From NCBI RefSeq assembly GCF_014490665.1, contig NZ_CP061038.1:1116001-1180000 (forward strand): a stretch of 64,000 nt of DNA, read 5' to 3'. Positions within the stretch are counted from its first letter, which is position 1. Every line of letters starts with the position of its first letter. The stretch is from Sphingomonas alpina. Its GTDB lineage: Bacteria > Pseudomonadota > Alphaproteobacteria > Sphingomonadales > Sphingomonadaceae. Under the pieces are notes generated by a model. The model was not told the origin of the DNA. It ran no database searches and saw nothing but the letters and a program-made list of their open reading frames with translations. This document shows positions 1-9,317 of the stretch, in pieces. A program made the translations under genes and the position numbers.

Positions 1-1326
1 CAGACGGTTCGACGCGGTCTCGTCGGGTCCGAACAGCCGGAAATTCGCGGCATCGAGGTTGAGCGCCATGGTCTCGCGGAGAAAATCGCCCAGCACCGCG
101 GTCGCCGCCGCCTTCACACCGCCCGCCTCCGGTACGGTCACCGCGTGATCGCGAAAGTCGGGCAGGGCCAGCGGCCGGAGCAGCGCACCGCCATTGGCGT
201 GCGGGTTCGAGCCCATTCGCCGATGCCCGGTCGGCGCGAGCGAAGCATACTCCTCACGGAACTTGCCGCTGGGGTCGAACAGCTCATCCGCACGATAGCT
301 GAGCAGCCATTGCTCGAGCTGACGAAGATGTTCGGGATCGGTGAAATCGGCGATCGGCACCTGATGCGCGCGCCATGTGCCCTGGACGGGTTTGCCGTCG
401 ACGACCTTCGGCCCGGTCCAGCCCTTGGGCGTTTCCAGCACGATCATCGGCCAGCGTGGGCGTCCATTGTCCGGCAGGCCATTGCGCGCAGTAGCCTGAA
501 TCGCGCGGATCCGCTCCAGCACCGTATCGAGCGTCGCCGCGAGCGACTGATGCACGATATCGGGATCGTCGCCCGTGACGAAGAAGGGTTCGTGCCCATA
601 ACCATGCATCAATTCAGTCAGCTCCTCGCGCCCGATGCGCGCCAGCACGGTCGGATTGGCGATCTTGAAGCCGTTGAGATGCAGGATCGGCAGGACTGCG
701 CCGTCGCGCGGGGGGTTGAGGAACTTGTTGCTGTGCCAGCTCGCTGCGAGCGCACCCGTCTCGGCCTCGCCATCGCCGATGACGCAGGCGACGATCAGGT
801 CGGGATTGTCGAACGCCGCGCCATAGGCATGGGCGAGCGAATAACCCAGTTCGCCACCTTCATGGATCGACCCGGGTGTTTCCGGAGCGACGTGGCTGGG
901 GATGCCGCCCGGCCAGGAGAATTGCCGGAATAGCCGGTCCATGCCGCCCCGGCTGCGCTCGATCGCGGGATAGGTTTCGGTGTACGACCCCTCGAGATAG
1001 GTGTTGGCAACGATCCCCGGCCCGCCATGTCCCGGGCCGATGACCGCGATCATGTCGAGATCATGCTCGACGATAAGCCGGTTGAGATGGACATAGATCA
1101 GGTTGAGCCCCGGCGTCGTGCCCCAATGGCCGAGCAGCCGCGTTTTCACGTCGCCGATCTCCAGTGGCCGATCGAGCAGCGGGTTGGCGCGGAGGTAAAT
1201 CTGCCCGACCGAAAGATAGTTCGCTGCGCGCCAATACCCGTGCATGCGCCGCAGCATGTCGGGCGACAGCGGGCCGGCGGCACCTTTTCCAGACCGCTCG
1301 ATCGCGGCTATCATCATGTCGGTCAT
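1..1326 (-). CDS. xfp: Phosphoketolase, N-terminal part (runs off left edge)
   Basis: Thiamine-diphosphate enzyme that splits xylulose 5-phosphate (and often fructose 6-phosphate) with phosphate to acetyl phosphate plus an aldose phosphate, in the cytoplasm. The reverse strand reads open from an ATG at 1326 to base 1 (442 codons; the full family protein is about 790). Visible family blocks are [13 protein letters not shown] near the start, [19 protein letters not shown], and the cofactor-binding stretch GDGEAETG followed by WHSNKFLNP. The start at 1326 has GGGAAG just upstream; an in-frame ATG at 1365 lacks a ribosome site. It is divergent from the alternative oxidase, so the two share a 174-bp control region. 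The 3' part lies outside the window. The family assignment is secure; substrate preference cannot be read. Confidence 0.93.
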   Translation of the reverse strand, partial: MTDMMIAAIERSGKGAAGPLSPDMLRRMHGYWRAANYLSVGQIYLRANPLLDRPLEIGDVKTRLLGHWGTTPGLNLIYVHLNRLIVEHDLDMIAVIGPGHGGPGIVANTYLEGSYTETYPAIERSRGGMDRLFRQFSWPGGIPSHVAPETPGSIHEGGELGYSLAHAYGAAFDNPDLIVACVIGDGEAETGALAASWHSNKFLNPPRDGAVLPILHLNGFKIANPTVLARIGREELTELMHGYGHEPFFVTGDDPDIVHQSLAATLDTVLERIRAIQATARNGLPDNGRPRWPMIVLETPKGWTGPKVVDGKPVQGTWRAHQVPIADFTDPEHLRQLEQWLLSYRADELFDPSGKFREEYASLAPTGHRRMGSNPHANGGALLRPLALPDFRDHAVTVPEAGGVKAAATAVLGDFLRETMALNLDAANFRLFGPDETASNRL

Positions 1327-1500
1327 ATCGGCTTCCCGTCGGGTCGTGGCGTGAAGCCCGGCCATAGGAGGGCCGCGCGCACGCGGTCAGCGTCGGAAAC
1401 TACGCAGAAGACCGCGCAATCTACGTACTTTCCGTTGCTGCCCGCACCACCGCTCCCGCCCTAGGGATGTCCTCAATCGAACAGTGGAAAGACAGCTCAC

Positions 1501-2223
1501 ATGGTCAACGCCGTCCTAAAGCCCGATGCGCTCGCGCTCGCTATCGAACGCCAGGCGCAGCCCATCGTACATCACGAACCGAAAGGCTTTTCCGATCGCT
1601 TCGCGCTCGGCTTCACCAAGCTCCTCCGGTTCAGCGCCGACACGTTTTTCGCCAAGCGCTATGGCCACCGCGCGATCGTATTGGAGACCGTCGCGGCGGT
1701 GCCCGGGATGGTCGGCGCGATGTTCACCCACCTCAAATGCCTGCGCCGGATGCGCGACGATCAAGGCTGGATCCGCACCTTGATGGAAGAAGCAGAGAAT
1801 GAGCGCATGCATTTGATGACGTTCATCGAGATCGCCAAGCCGACCTGGTTCGAGCGCACGGTGATCCTGCTGGTGCAAGGCGTGTTTCTGATCGGCTTTT
1901 CGGTCCTTTATCTGCTCTCTGCGCGGACCGCGCACCGCGTCGTCGGCTATTTCGAGGAAGAGGCGGTGACCAGCTACACGTTGTACCTGAAGGAAATCGA
2001 CGAAGGCCGGTCGCCCAACGTGCCGGCGCCGGCAATCGCGCGGCATTACTGGAAGATGGCCGACGATGCGACGCTGCGCGATGTCGTGCTGTTGGTACGC
2101 GATGACGAGGCGCATCACCGCGACGTCAATCACGGCTTTGCCAGTACCATCGCCGGCATGCCGATCGACCGGCCCAACGCGCCTTATCCACCGCATGCTA
2201 CCGAACTCGCAGTGGGCGGCTGA
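1501..2223 (+). CDS. aox: Alternative oxidase (ubiquinol oxidase)
   Basis: Di-iron, membrane-bound ubiquinol oxidase that passes electrons to oxygen without pumping protons. All ligand motifs are present in the 240-residue protein: LET with Glu62, ENERMH with Glu101 and His104, FEEEA around Glu153, and DDEAHH with Glu203 and His206. A hydrophobic stretch at about 120-140 fits the monotopic membrane-binding helices. Length matches bacterial homologues. The ATG at 1501 was chosen because the motif spacing from it is normal; upstream AAAGACAG is a modest ribosome site. The next gene, 42 bp downstream on the same strand, encodes a quinone reductase that could feed the quinol pool (inference). Confidence 0.95.
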   Translation: MVNAVLKPDALALAIERQAQPIVHHEPKGFSDRFALGFTKLLRFSADTFFAKRYGHRAIVLETVAAVPGMVGAMFTHLKCLRRMRDDQGWIRTLMEEAENERMHLMTFIEIAKPTWFERTVILLVQGVFLIGFSVLYLLSARTAHRVVGYFEEEAVTSYTLYLKEIDEGRSPNVPAPAIARHYWKMADDATLRDVVLLVRDDEAHHRDVNHGFASTIAGMPIDRPNAPYPPHATELAVGG

Positions 2224-2265
2224 GCCCGGGTTATCCCGTTTCCACAAGTATCTGGCGATTGGAGA

Positions 2266-2949
2266 ATGATAATGACCCGCGACTCGTCGATTGCCGATCA
2301 TCCACCGCGCCACGTGATCGTCATCGGCCATCCCGTGCCCGGCAGCTTCAATCACGCCATCGCTGACCATTATTGCAGGACCGTGCGGGACGCCGGGCAG
2401 GAAGCGGTAATCCGCGATCTCTATGCGCTGGATTTCGATCCGCGGCTGCGCGGCAATCGCTTTCCCGAACATCACACTGCGATGTCGATGGACGTCGCGC
2501 AGGAGCTGGGCCTGTTGCGGGAAGCCGATGCCATCGTGTTCGTCTACCCGATCTGGTTTGGGATGCCGCCGGCGATGATCAAGGGGTATGTCGACCGGGT
2601 GATGGGGGCGGGACTGACGCCGGCTGCCATAAGTCACGGTATTCAGGATTCGATTTTGGCGGGCAAGAGCTTGGCAACCTTCTCGACATCGGCGGCCTCC
2701 AGCATCTGGCTAGACGAACACGGTCAGATGGAAGCGGTCAGAAAGGCCTTTGACCGATATCTCATGGCCGTGTTCGGCATGACCGATGCTGGACACGAGC
2801 ATTTCGGATCGTTGGCCCCCGATTCCGAAGATGGCCTGGCACGCCACTATCTTACCCAGGTCGAAGAGCGCGCCCGCGTGACATGCATGGGGCTTACCGC
2901 CAAGCGAGGTGCCGATCAGAGGCGATTGCTGCTCGCCACATCCGACTGA
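2266..2949 (+). CDS. Flavodoxin-fold NAD(P)H:quinone oxidoreductase
   Basis: Predicted FMN- or FAD-dependent two-electron reductase of quinones, family Flavodoxin_2 (KefF/MdaB/NQO1 group). The fold is shown by the first beta strand and phosphate loop, HVIVIGHPVPGSFNHAI, then DLYALDFDP, and by the signature VYPIWFGMPPAMIKGYVDRV at about residues 95-114. There is no signal peptide, so it is cytoplasmic. It follows the alternative oxidase by 42 bp with no obvious terminator between, so co-transcription is likely. Two start codons are close (2266 and 2272). Substrate is not determined by sequence; a glutathione-regulated K+ efflux partner role is an alternative but no kef channel is nearby. Confidence 0.85.
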   Translation: MIMTRDSSIADHPPRHVIVIGHPVPGSFNHAIADHYCRTVRDAGQEAVIRDLYALDFDPRLRGNRFPEHHTAMSMDVAQELGLLREADAIVFVYPIWFGMPPAMIKGYVDRVMGAGLTPAAISHGIQDSILAGKSLATFSTSAASSIWLDEHGQMEAVRKAFDRYLMAVFGMTDAGHEHFGSLAPDSEDGLARHYLTQVEERARVTCMGLTAKRGADQRRLLLATSD

Positions 2950-3120
2950 GACAAACCGCCGACGATGCACGAACGGGGACTGTTCGCTCCAATGGTCTGA
3001 AAGCGGTCCTTCTGCTGCCGGCCCAATAACCGCCATCATAAATATCCCCGCCTTCGCGGAGATGGCGGGATGGCGCGATCAGATGTTATCCTGTCCCAGC
3101 CAGCACCCACGACAAAACGC

Positions 3121-3149
3121 CACCGCCCCCGGCTTAGTCAGGGGCGGTG
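3121..3149 (-). terminator. Rho-independent terminator of the DUF2147 gene
   Basis: Arms CACCGCCCC (3121-3129) and GGGGCGGTG (3141-3149) pair perfectly. Read on the minus strand the stem is followed by GCGTTTTG, a short U-tract, placing it 26 bp past the stop at 3176. It may also stop transcription from the convergent quinone reductase gene. Confidence 0.7.
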
Positions 3150-3175
3150 ACGTCATCCCTCTCACTGCGCAAATG

Positions 3176-3616
3176 TCAGCGCGGCGCGCGGGTCCAGGTC
3201 TGGGTCCGGCACAGGAACACCGCGATGCAGCCCTTCACCTTCAGCGTGCTGGGGTTCTCCAGCGTCAGCGAACCGGAGGTCGCGCCGTCGCCGGTATTGG
3301 GATCGTAAAGCGGGCCGCCCTTCCATTCGGTCGGGCCACCGGTGAAGCCGCTCAGGATACGCAGGCCCATCACCTTGCGCCCGCGCAACGCCGTGTCCGA
3401 ATTGCGGATGTCGCGCTGGTCGGGATTGGCGCGGAGCGGATCGCCGTCGAGCACGCGGCCGCACAATGCCTTGCCGCAGCGATGGATCTCGACCACGCCG
3501 TTGCGCTGCTGGGTGCGCCATTTGCCGAGCAGGGCGCTGTCCGGCGAGGCGATCGCTGCGCCGGAGCCGAACAGCAGCAATGCCCCGGCAATGCCGGCCG
3601 AAAGATGAGTCTTCAC
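3176..3616 (-). CDS. DUF2147 family secreted protein
   Basis: A 146-residue protein with a clear Sec signal peptide (MKTHLSAGIAGALLLFGSGAAIAS). The mature part carries the DUF2147 pattern: LLGKWRTQQRNGVVEIHRC, KALCGRVL, a central GPLYDPNTGDGATSGSLTLE block, and a C-terminal VKGC...FLCRTQTWTR. These are small beta-rich periplasmic proteins of unknown function. The start is a GTG at 3616 with AGGGAGA upstream; the longer reading frame to 3874 runs through the neighbouring gene and was rejected. It lies 31 bp downstream of the COG3687 gene on the same strand, so co-transcription is possible. Confidence 0.85.
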   Translation of the reverse strand: MKTHLSAGIAGALLLFGSGAAIASPDSALLGKWRTQQRNGVVEIHRCGKALCGRVLDGDPLRANPDQRDIRNSDTALRGRKVMGLRILSGFTGGPTEWKGGPLYDPNTGDGATSGSLTLENPSTLKVKGCIAVFLCRTQTWTRAPR

Positions 3617-3647
3617 ACGGTTCTCCCTTGAATGATGCGGCGTCGCA

Positions 3648-4499
3648 TTATGCAACTCCGAGCCCGAGACGTTGCTGGGACCGGGCGAGCAGGGCGCGTT
3701 CGTCATGCTGCCAGGGGTGGAATCCGGGTTTGAAATAGCCGATCCAGGCCGGGACGATGCGGCGCAATATGCCGTTCTTGCCGAACAGATATTTGATCGT
3801 GCGGCCCCAGATGCGCACACCGCGCAAGCCGTCCTGATGGTAAAGGTCGCGCATATTGGCTGCAATCGTCCCATACAGGATGAGCGAAGCCAATATCATG
3901 GCCCTGGTGCGCAGGAAATAGCGCCGCAACCCCGACCAGTCCGCCGTCACCGCCAGGAACGTGTCATAAGCGACTGCCTTGTGTTCGATCTCCTCGATCG
4001 CGTGCCAGCTCCACAACCGGCCGATATCGGCCGGGGCGGCATCCATGTCGCGGCTGTCATTGGCGAGCAGCTCATGCGCCAGCATCGCGGTGAAATGTTC
4101 CAGCGCGCAGGTCGCGGCAAGCTGATGATGCTTGCTGCGCTTGCGGGCGATGCCGAGCACTTTCTTCGTGCGGGATTCGAGCCGGTCGATTTCATAGCCG
4201 CTGTCGGCGGCGAGCTTGTTGAATGCGGCATGCTCGCGGCTGTGCACCGCTTCCTGCGCGACGAAGCCCTTGATCTGCATCTGTAGATGCGGGCTGACGT
4301 CGCGGCGGAAGGCGCGCACCGCGTCCATGAAGAATTTCTCGCCGGCCGGGAAGGTGCAGGACAGCGCGTTGAAGAAGGCCGAGGCAACAGGGTCGTTGCC
4401 ATGCCACCAATGCGGATGGCCGGCCTGTTCCCGGTTGAAGCGCAGGTCGCGCAACGGAATCGGCAGATCGGGCGGGGTGAGGGTGGCCTGATTGGTCAT
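3648..4499 (-). CDS. COG3687/PF10118 predicted metal-dependent protein
   Basis: All-helical protein of 283 residues in the family annotated as predicted metal-dependent hydrolase. Candidate metal ligands form a ferritin-like pattern: FVAQEAVHSREH at about 78-89, ALEHFTAML, and WHAIEEIEHKAVAYD. The C-terminal third has hydrophobic helices (RAMILASLILYGTIAANM) that may touch the membrane. The reaction is not established for the family; a di-iron or oxygenase-like function is as plausible as hydrolysis from the E/H pattern. The start at 4499 lies 17 bp from a strong inverted repeat (4517-4562), which suggests regulation by a dimeric repressor. No regulator gene is adjacent. Confidence 0.82.
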   Translation of the reverse strand: MTNQATLTPPDLPIPLRDLRFNREQAGHPHWWHGNDPVASAFFNALSCTFPAGEKFFMDAVRAFRRDVSPHLQMQIKGFVAQEAVHSREHAAFNKLAADSGYEIDRLESRTKKVLGIARKRSKHHQLAATCALEHFTAMLAHELLANDSRDMDAAPADIGRLWSWHAIEEIEHKAVAYDTFLAVTADWSGLRRYFLRTRAMILASLILYGTIAANMRDLYHQDGLRGVRIWGRTIKYLFGKNGILRRIVPAWIGYFKPGFHPWQHDERALLARSQQRLGLGVA

Positions 4500-4516
4500 G
4501 ACTCGTCTCCATGTCG

Positions 4517-4562
4517 TATTGACATTGATGTCCGTATATCGATTTGAACATCAATGTCAATA
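4517..4562. promoter_or_regulatory. 15-bp perfect inverted repeat, probable operator and promoter
   Basis: TATTGACATTGATGT (4517-4531) is exactly repeated in reverse complement at 4548-4562, with a 16-nt spacer. Each arm contains a smaller palindrome, GACAT-TG-ATGTC on the left and ACAT-CA-ATGT on the right, with centres 26 bp apart. On the minus strand TTGACA is followed after 16 nt by TATACG, so the palindrome overlaps a good promoter driving the gene that starts at 4499. This looks like paired TetR-type operators; the regulator is unknown. Confidence 0.7.
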
Positions 4563-5007
4563 TAACGGATCGGGCACACGCCTTTGAACCCGCGCTTCAT
4601 CTTGAAGGCAGGGCAGCCCGCGCGGACGAGCTCGGAAGGTTTAACGATTTTCGTTTGACCGGTCTGCTGCCTATTTTACAGCAAATATATGATATATAAC
4701 ATTATTTTATCTATCGCCGAAGCTGGCGCGGGATGAGATATGTTACATTGCTGGTGTAACATATCTCCCGTCGTCCATTCTCCCGGCTCGGCCGTTCAGG
4801 CGCCCGCCGGCGACGATTCAACGCATCCAGGCAATCGGGCATATCGCTTTTTCCGGATGAATGTCGGCCCGCTCTTTCTTGGTGTCGGAAACAGCATGGC
4901 CAAAGCGCGGTGAGCCAAGGGCCTTGTCCGCCGCCGTCGCTGCGCTGGAAACGAAAAGAGCGGCCCCGGATGGAATCCGGAGCCGCTCCAGCTCGATCAT
5001 TGGAGGC
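4563..5007. other. Intergenic region, AT-rich centre with a hairpin
   Basis: About 445 bp between the promoter of the COG3687 gene and the 3' end of a TonB receptor gene. The stretch 4660-4715 is unusually AT-rich (ATATATGATATATAACATTATTTTAT). It contains the hairpin at 4735-4767. Short open frames across it have no ribosome site or recognisable product, and no gene is called. Confidence 0.6.
4735..4767. terminator. 13-bp perfect hairpin downstream of TonB receptor
   Basis: GAGATATGTTACA (4735-4747) pairs perfectly with TGTAACATATCTC (4755-4767) around a 7-nt loop. Flanking GGGAT and CCCG can extend the stem. It lies 240 bp beyond the receptor stop at 5008 and has no U-tract, so a terminator role is tentative. 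The right arm shares CATATCTCCCGTC with a second hairpin at 22713-22748. Confidence 0.45.
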
Positions 5008-7470
5008 TTACAGGGTGACGCGAACAGTCGCGCCAAAGGTGCGCGGGTTGCCGGGATAGCCCTGAATGATGCCGGTCGATTTCGTGTAGCCGAGCAGGTT
5101 GATGTAATAGCTCTTGTTGAATGCGTTCTCGACCCAGAGTTGCAGGTCGAGCTTGCGGTCGAGCAACTGCACGCCGGCGCGGAAGCTGGTCAGCGCATAG
5201 CCCTGGATCTCGGCCGACGGGTCCAGCGTGATGGTTGTGTTCTGCTTGGAGCGCCAGTTGATATCGACCAGCGCATAGCCCGTCACATCGGACGAGATGG
5301 CATGGGTGTAGTCGGCGGTCAGGTCGGTGGTCCATTTCGGCGCCCAGGCAACCTGGCGCCCGGTCAGGTCGCACGTCAGCGCGGTCGACTGGCCCGGGCA
5401 AACCGAATTGCGGAACGAGGAATAGACCGCATCATTATAGGCGACGAACCCCTTCAGATGCAGACCCTCCAGCGGCCAGGCTTCACCCTCCACTTCGACG
5501 CCCTGCGAGGTGAGCGATCCGACATTGGCGAGGAATTTGAGCGCGGTGTTGCCGACGCCCACCGCCTGGTTGGCCTGATAATTCTGCACCTTGGTCAGGA
5601 AGGCGGTCACGTTGATGAGCAGATGGCGGTCGAACCATTCGCTCTTGATGCCGGCTTCGACGTCATCGGCCTTCTCGCCCTTGACCGTCTGTCCGGCCCC
5701 CAGCGCGATGGCCGATGCGACCCCTGAATCCGGATTGCTCGAATTATAAGGCAACAGATTGAAGCCGGCCGATTTGTTGCCGCGGACATATTTTCCGAAG
5801 ACCATCAGCGCGGAGTTGACCTTGAAATTGACGCCAAGCTCGCCCGACAGCGAGCTGTCCTTCAGGCTGGTGTCGACATGGCCGAGCTGCGCATTGGCGC
5901 CGCTTGGCGACAGCGCCCGCAACTGGGCGGTGGTCAAATTTCCGGGGTTGGATGCGACGACGCCGTCATAAAGCTGGCTACGGCGCTCCCAGGTCTGGCG
6001 CAGGCCGATATCGATCGCCACCCGGCGGTCGGCGTCGGGGTGCCAGGTGACATTGCCGAACAGGGCATCGGTGTCGGTGTGGAACACCGCTTGCGAGCGA
6101 AAGCCCGCACCGGTCAGCGCGGCGGCATAGGCGCCCTGCGCCCAGGTCTTGCCGCCGATCGTCGGGAACTGCGCCGCCGAGGGATTGGCCGCCCAGATAT
6201 TATACTGGCTGCCGAAGCGAACGCGTGAATCCACTTGCAGCCGCTGGCGCGACAGGAAACCGCCCAGCGTGGCGACGATCGGCTTGTCGCTCGGCGTGGA
6301 CCAGCGCAGTTCCTGCGAAAACTGGCGTTCCTTGTTGCACGACCCATAGTCGCTCAGCGCATCGAGCTGCGTATAGTCATTGTCGTTGTTGGTGAAGCAG
6401 GACCAGCGTTCATACGCCGTGATCGAGGTGAGATCGCCGGCAGAGCCCAGGCCAAGATTGATCTCGCCGCTGGTCGAGAACAGATCGGTCTGCGCCGTGA
6501 GCGGGCTGTCGATGTTGATCTTGCGGTCCTTGGCGTTGCTGGTCAGCAACGTATAGCCGGCGTCCGCCATGCGCTTCTGCAACGCCGCCGGGTTATAGAT
6601 CGACAGGATCACCGGCGAGATGCTCGGGAAGCTCTGCCGGCCATAGGTGGCGATCAGGCGGATCGACAGATTGTCGGTCGGGGTGGCGAGCAGTTGGCCG
6701 CGCAGGCCCTGGCCCTGGCGGCCATTCTGCTTCTTGCCATTATAGACATTGGGGTAATTGCCGTCCTTGTCGCTGTAGAAACCCGACAGGCGCACTGCCA
6801 GCTTATCGTCGATCAGCGGGCCAGTCACGCTGCCCTTGAATTGATAGAAGCCCTCATTGCCGACCGTTGCTTCAGCGGTCGCGCCGAACTTGAAGCTGGG
6901 CTTCAGCGTGTTGATGATCACCGCGCCCGCGGTGGTGTTCTTGCCGAACAAGGTGCCCTGTGGCCCGCGCAGCAATTCGACATCGGCGATATCGTTGAAA
7001 TCGCTCGAAACCATGCCCTGGCGGCCGGTATAGACGCCGTCGACGAAGATGCCGACCGACCCGTCGATGCCGTCGGTGTTGAAGCCGTTATTGCCGATCC
7101 CGCGAATGCCCAGATTGAGCTGCTTCGGGTTGGTCAGATAGACCGAGAAGGCCGGGAATTTGACCTGGAAATTGGTGAAGTTGACCAGGTTCTGCCGCGT
7201 CAGCTCGGCCGAACTGATCACGGTGATCGCGATCGGCACGGTCTGGACATTTTCGGACCGCTTGCGCGCAACCACGGTGATGTCGCCCAGCTCGCCTTCC
7301 GGCCCTGCCGCGTCGACAGCAACCGGGTCGGCGACAATCGCGGCATCGGCATCCTCCGGCGCGGGCGTGGCGGCCCAGGCCGTGCCGCTGGCCAGGCTCA
7401 ACAGGCTTGCGGTCAGCAGGAAGATGCCGGCCTTGGCCTTGCCGGATCGAATGGTGGAAGGAAAAATCAT
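5008..7470 (-). CDS. TonB-dependent receptor next to PhoD
   Basis: Outer-membrane receptor of 820 residues for TonB-energised import. Residues 1-33 are a signal peptide ending in TAWA. DITVVARKR at about 63-71 resembles a TonB box region, followed by a plug with NVQTVPIAITVISS, LGIRGIG, IFVDGVYTGR and ELLRGPQGTLFGKNTTAGAV. The C-terminus RTFGATVRVTL ends in an aromatic/hydrophobic barrel-closing strand. GGGGG precedes the ATG at 7470. It lies 170 bp downstream of phoD on the same strand. A single CTGTCAT half-site (7611-7617, minus) recalls a Pho box, but the second half is poor. Phosphate or phosphoester import is therefore only a guess. Confidence 0.9.
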   Translation of the reverse strand: MIFPSTIRSGKAKAGIFLLTASLLSLASGTAWAATPAPEDADAAIVADPVAVDAAGPEGELGDITVVARKRSENVQTVPIAITVISSAELTRQNLVNFTNFQVKFPAFSVYLTNPKQLNLGIRGIGNNGFNTDGIDGSVGIFVDGVYTGRQGMVSSDFNDIADVELLRGPQGTLFGKNTTAGAVIINTLKPSFKFGATAEATVGNEGFYQFKGSVTGPLIDDKLAVRLSGFYSDKDGNYPNVYNGKKQNGRQGQGLRGQLLATPTDNLSIRLIATYGRQSFPSISPVILSIYNPAALQKRMADAGYTLLTSNAKDRKINIDSPLTAQTDLFSTSGEINLGLGSAGDLTSITAYERWSCFTNNDNDYTQLDALSDYGSCNKERQFSQELRWSTPSDKPIVATLGGFLSRQRLQVDSRVRFGSQYNIWAANPSAAQFPTIGGKTWAQGAYAAALTGAGFRSQAVFHTDTDALFGNVTWHPDADRRVAIDIGLRQTWERRSQLYDGVVASNPGNLTTAQLRALSPSGANAQLGHVDTSLKDSSLSGELGVNFKVNSALMVFGKYVRGNKSAGFNLLPYNSSNPDSGVASAIALGAGQTVKGEKADDVEAGIKSEWFDRHLLINVTAFLTKVQNYQANQAVGVGNTALKFLANVGSLTSQGVEVEGEAWPLEGLHLKGFVAYNDAVYSSFRNSVCPGQSTALTCDLTGRQVAWAPKWTTDLTADYTHAISSDVTGYALVDINWRSKQNTTITLDPSAEIQGYALTSFRAGVQLLDRKLDLQLWVENAFNKSYYINLLGYTKSTGIIQGYPGNPRTFGATVRVTL

Positions 7471-7640
7471 CGCTACGCCCCCAGGGTGAATGGATCAGAC
7501 GCAGGGGAGCAAGCGCCATCCCGAGCGCCGGGTGGCGTCAATTCTCGTCGATATTTTGTGTGTATCGTCCCTGAGTCGAGGCCGACCTAGGAAGCTTCCG
7601 TGTAGCAATTATGACAGTGTGAAGTGTTTCTGAAACATTT

Positions 7641-9197
7641 CTAGATTTGCAGACCAGGGCGTCCGGCTTCCACCGAAAAGCGCACCAGGTCGCGGATATC
7701 GGCATCCTCGCGCCGGGCGTCGCTCACCCCGCGAAAGGTCGTGACGCACAGGCCGGGGGTCAGGTCGACCCGCGCATAACCGCGCACTTCATTCTCGGCG
7801 AACTTCAGGCCGTTGGCTGCCGCCTGCGCCTTGAAGCTGGCGTCATTGAACAGCGAGGAGATCGATCCGCCGACGAATTCCGATCCGATCGCAGGCCCGT
7901 CGGGCTTGGCCGGGTCCTGGATGTCGGCGGCGGCAAAGGCGTGGATATCGCCGCCGAGCGCGAGCGGGTTGGCGGTACCGGCCTCGACCCAGCGGCGGAA
8001 GATGCGGTCGCGTGCAGCGGGATAGCCCGACCAGCTGTCGGCGGAAAATTGCGGGCCGCGTTCGGGATGGAGCGGGTCGATCCGGCCCTGCTGGCGCATC
8101 AGCGTCTGCTGCGCGAGCAGGTTCCACCGCGCCTTGCTCGTGCCGAGCCGGTCCATCAGCCATTGCTCCTGTACCGTGCCGAGCATGGTGCGGTCGCTCG
8201 AATAGAGATCGGGGCAGGGGCCGACCAGATTCTGATAGCGTTTATGCGCCGCGATCAGACCCTCGGGCTGGCATGCACGCGGCCCGCGATACTGGCGGTC
8301 GTCGATGATCTGGAACTGGGCCAGCGCGCCCCAGTCGAGCGTGCGGTAGAGTCGCATCGACGATCCCGACGGGCGTGTGGCGGCGCGCAGCGGCTGATGC
8401 TCGAAATAGGCCTGATAGGCGGCGGCGCGGCGGCGCAGGAACGCGACCGGGTCACTATTCTCCTGGTCGAGCGCATCGGCATAATCATTGGCGACCTCAT
8501 GATCGTCCCAGGTCAGCGCCCAGGGCGCGGCCTGGTGCGCGGCCTGCAGCAGCGGGTCGAGCTTGTAGGTGGCGTAGCGCGCGCGATAACCGGGCAGATC
8601 GACCGGCTCGGGGTTGAGGTGCCGCCGCACGCCGAGATTATTGGGCGCGCCTTCATAGATGTAATCGCCCAGGAACAGGATCAGGTCGGGATCCTCCGCC
8701 ACCATATGGCGATAGGCGGCATAATAGCCGGCCTCATATTTCTGGCACGACGAAAAGCACAGCCGCAGCCGGTCGACCGGCGCACCGGCGGCGGGCGCGG
8801 TGCGGGTCCGCCCCACCGCGCTGGTCTCGCCATTGGCGATGAAGCGGTACCAGTAACGCCGCGCGGGACGCAGGCCGGCGACATCGACATGCACGGAATG
8901 GCCGAACTCGGGCAGCGCACGAACCTGGCCGCTGCGCACGATCCGGCCGAACCGCTCATCCTCGGCCACTTCCCAGCGCACCGGGATGCTGATCGGCGGC
9001 AGGCCGCCATCATCGGCAAGCGGAGCAGGGGCAAGGCGAGTCCACAGCACAACGCCGTCGGCCAGCGGATCGCCTGATGCGACGCCCAGCGTGAACAGGC
9101 CATGCGGCAGCGGAACGGATCCGCGCGCACCGATCGACAGCAGGGCGGCGCTACCGGCGGCTCCGGTGATCAGTGAGCGGCGGCTGATATGGGGCAT
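7641..9197 (-). CDS. phoD: Alkaline phosphatase D, Tat-exported
   Basis: Secreted phosphodiesterase/phosphomonoesterase of the PhoD (metallophosphatase) family. The N-terminus MPHISRRSLITGAAGSA is a twin-arginine signal, so the folded metal-bound enzyme would be exported by Tat. Family blocks follow: FTLGVASGDPLADGVVLWTRL, CFSSCQKYEAGYY, LFLGDYIYEG, TWDDHEVANDY, and LALGGDIHAF near the C-terminus, which together carry the Fe/Ca ligands. Upstream in-frame codons to 9266 would hide the Tat motif inside the protein, so the ATG at 9197 is preferred. A TonB receptor follows on the same strand. The promoter region holds the perfect inverted repeat at 9318-9424. Confidence 0.92.
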   Translation of the reverse strand: MPHISRRSLITGAAGSAALLSIGARGSVPLPHGLFTLGVASGDPLADGVVLWTRLAPAPLADDGGLPPISIPVRWEVAEDERFGRIVRSGQVRALPEFGHSVHVDVAGLRPARRYWYRFIANGETSAVGRTRTAPAAGAPVDRLRLCFSSCQKYEAGYYAAYRHMVAEDPDLILFLGDYIYEGAPNNLGVRRHLNPEPVDLPGYRARYATYKLDPLLQAAHQAAPWALTWDDHEVANDYADALDQENSDPVAFLRRRAAAYQAYFEHQPLRAATRPSGSSMRLYRTLDWGALAQFQIIDDRQYRGPRACQPEGLIAAHKRYQNLVGPCPDLYSSDRTMLGTVQEQWLMDRLGTSKARWNLLAQQTLMRQQGRIDPLHPERGPQFSADSWSGYPAARDRIFRRWVEAGTANPLALGGDIHAFAAADIQDPAKPDGPAIGSEFVGGSISSLFNDASFKAQAAANGLKFAENEVRGYARVDLTPGLCVTTFRGVSDARREDADIRDLVRFSVEAGRPGLQI

Positions 9198-9317
9198 TTC
9201 GGTCTTTCGATAAGCGATTTCACTCCCCATCGGCTGATGATGTTGCGCGCCGATGACAGCGATCACCGGTGCGCTAGTTCATACCAGTTCGTATCGATCC
9301 TGCTCCCCTCCAATTTG

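Noticed and set aside
1516..2637. 373-residue minus-strand frame
   Set aside because: It is the antisense shadow of the alternative oxidase and quinone reductase genes.
4818..5036. 72-residue frame at the end of the receptor gene
   Set aside because: Overlaps the receptor 3' end, with no ribosome site and no recognisable product.
4861..7590. Long plus-strand frames across the TonB receptor
   Set aside because: High-G+C antisense shadows with low-complexity Arg/Gly/Ala composition.
7611..7617. Pho box before the TonB receptor
   Set aside because: Only one CTGTCAT half-site fits; the 11-bp-spaced partners do not match.
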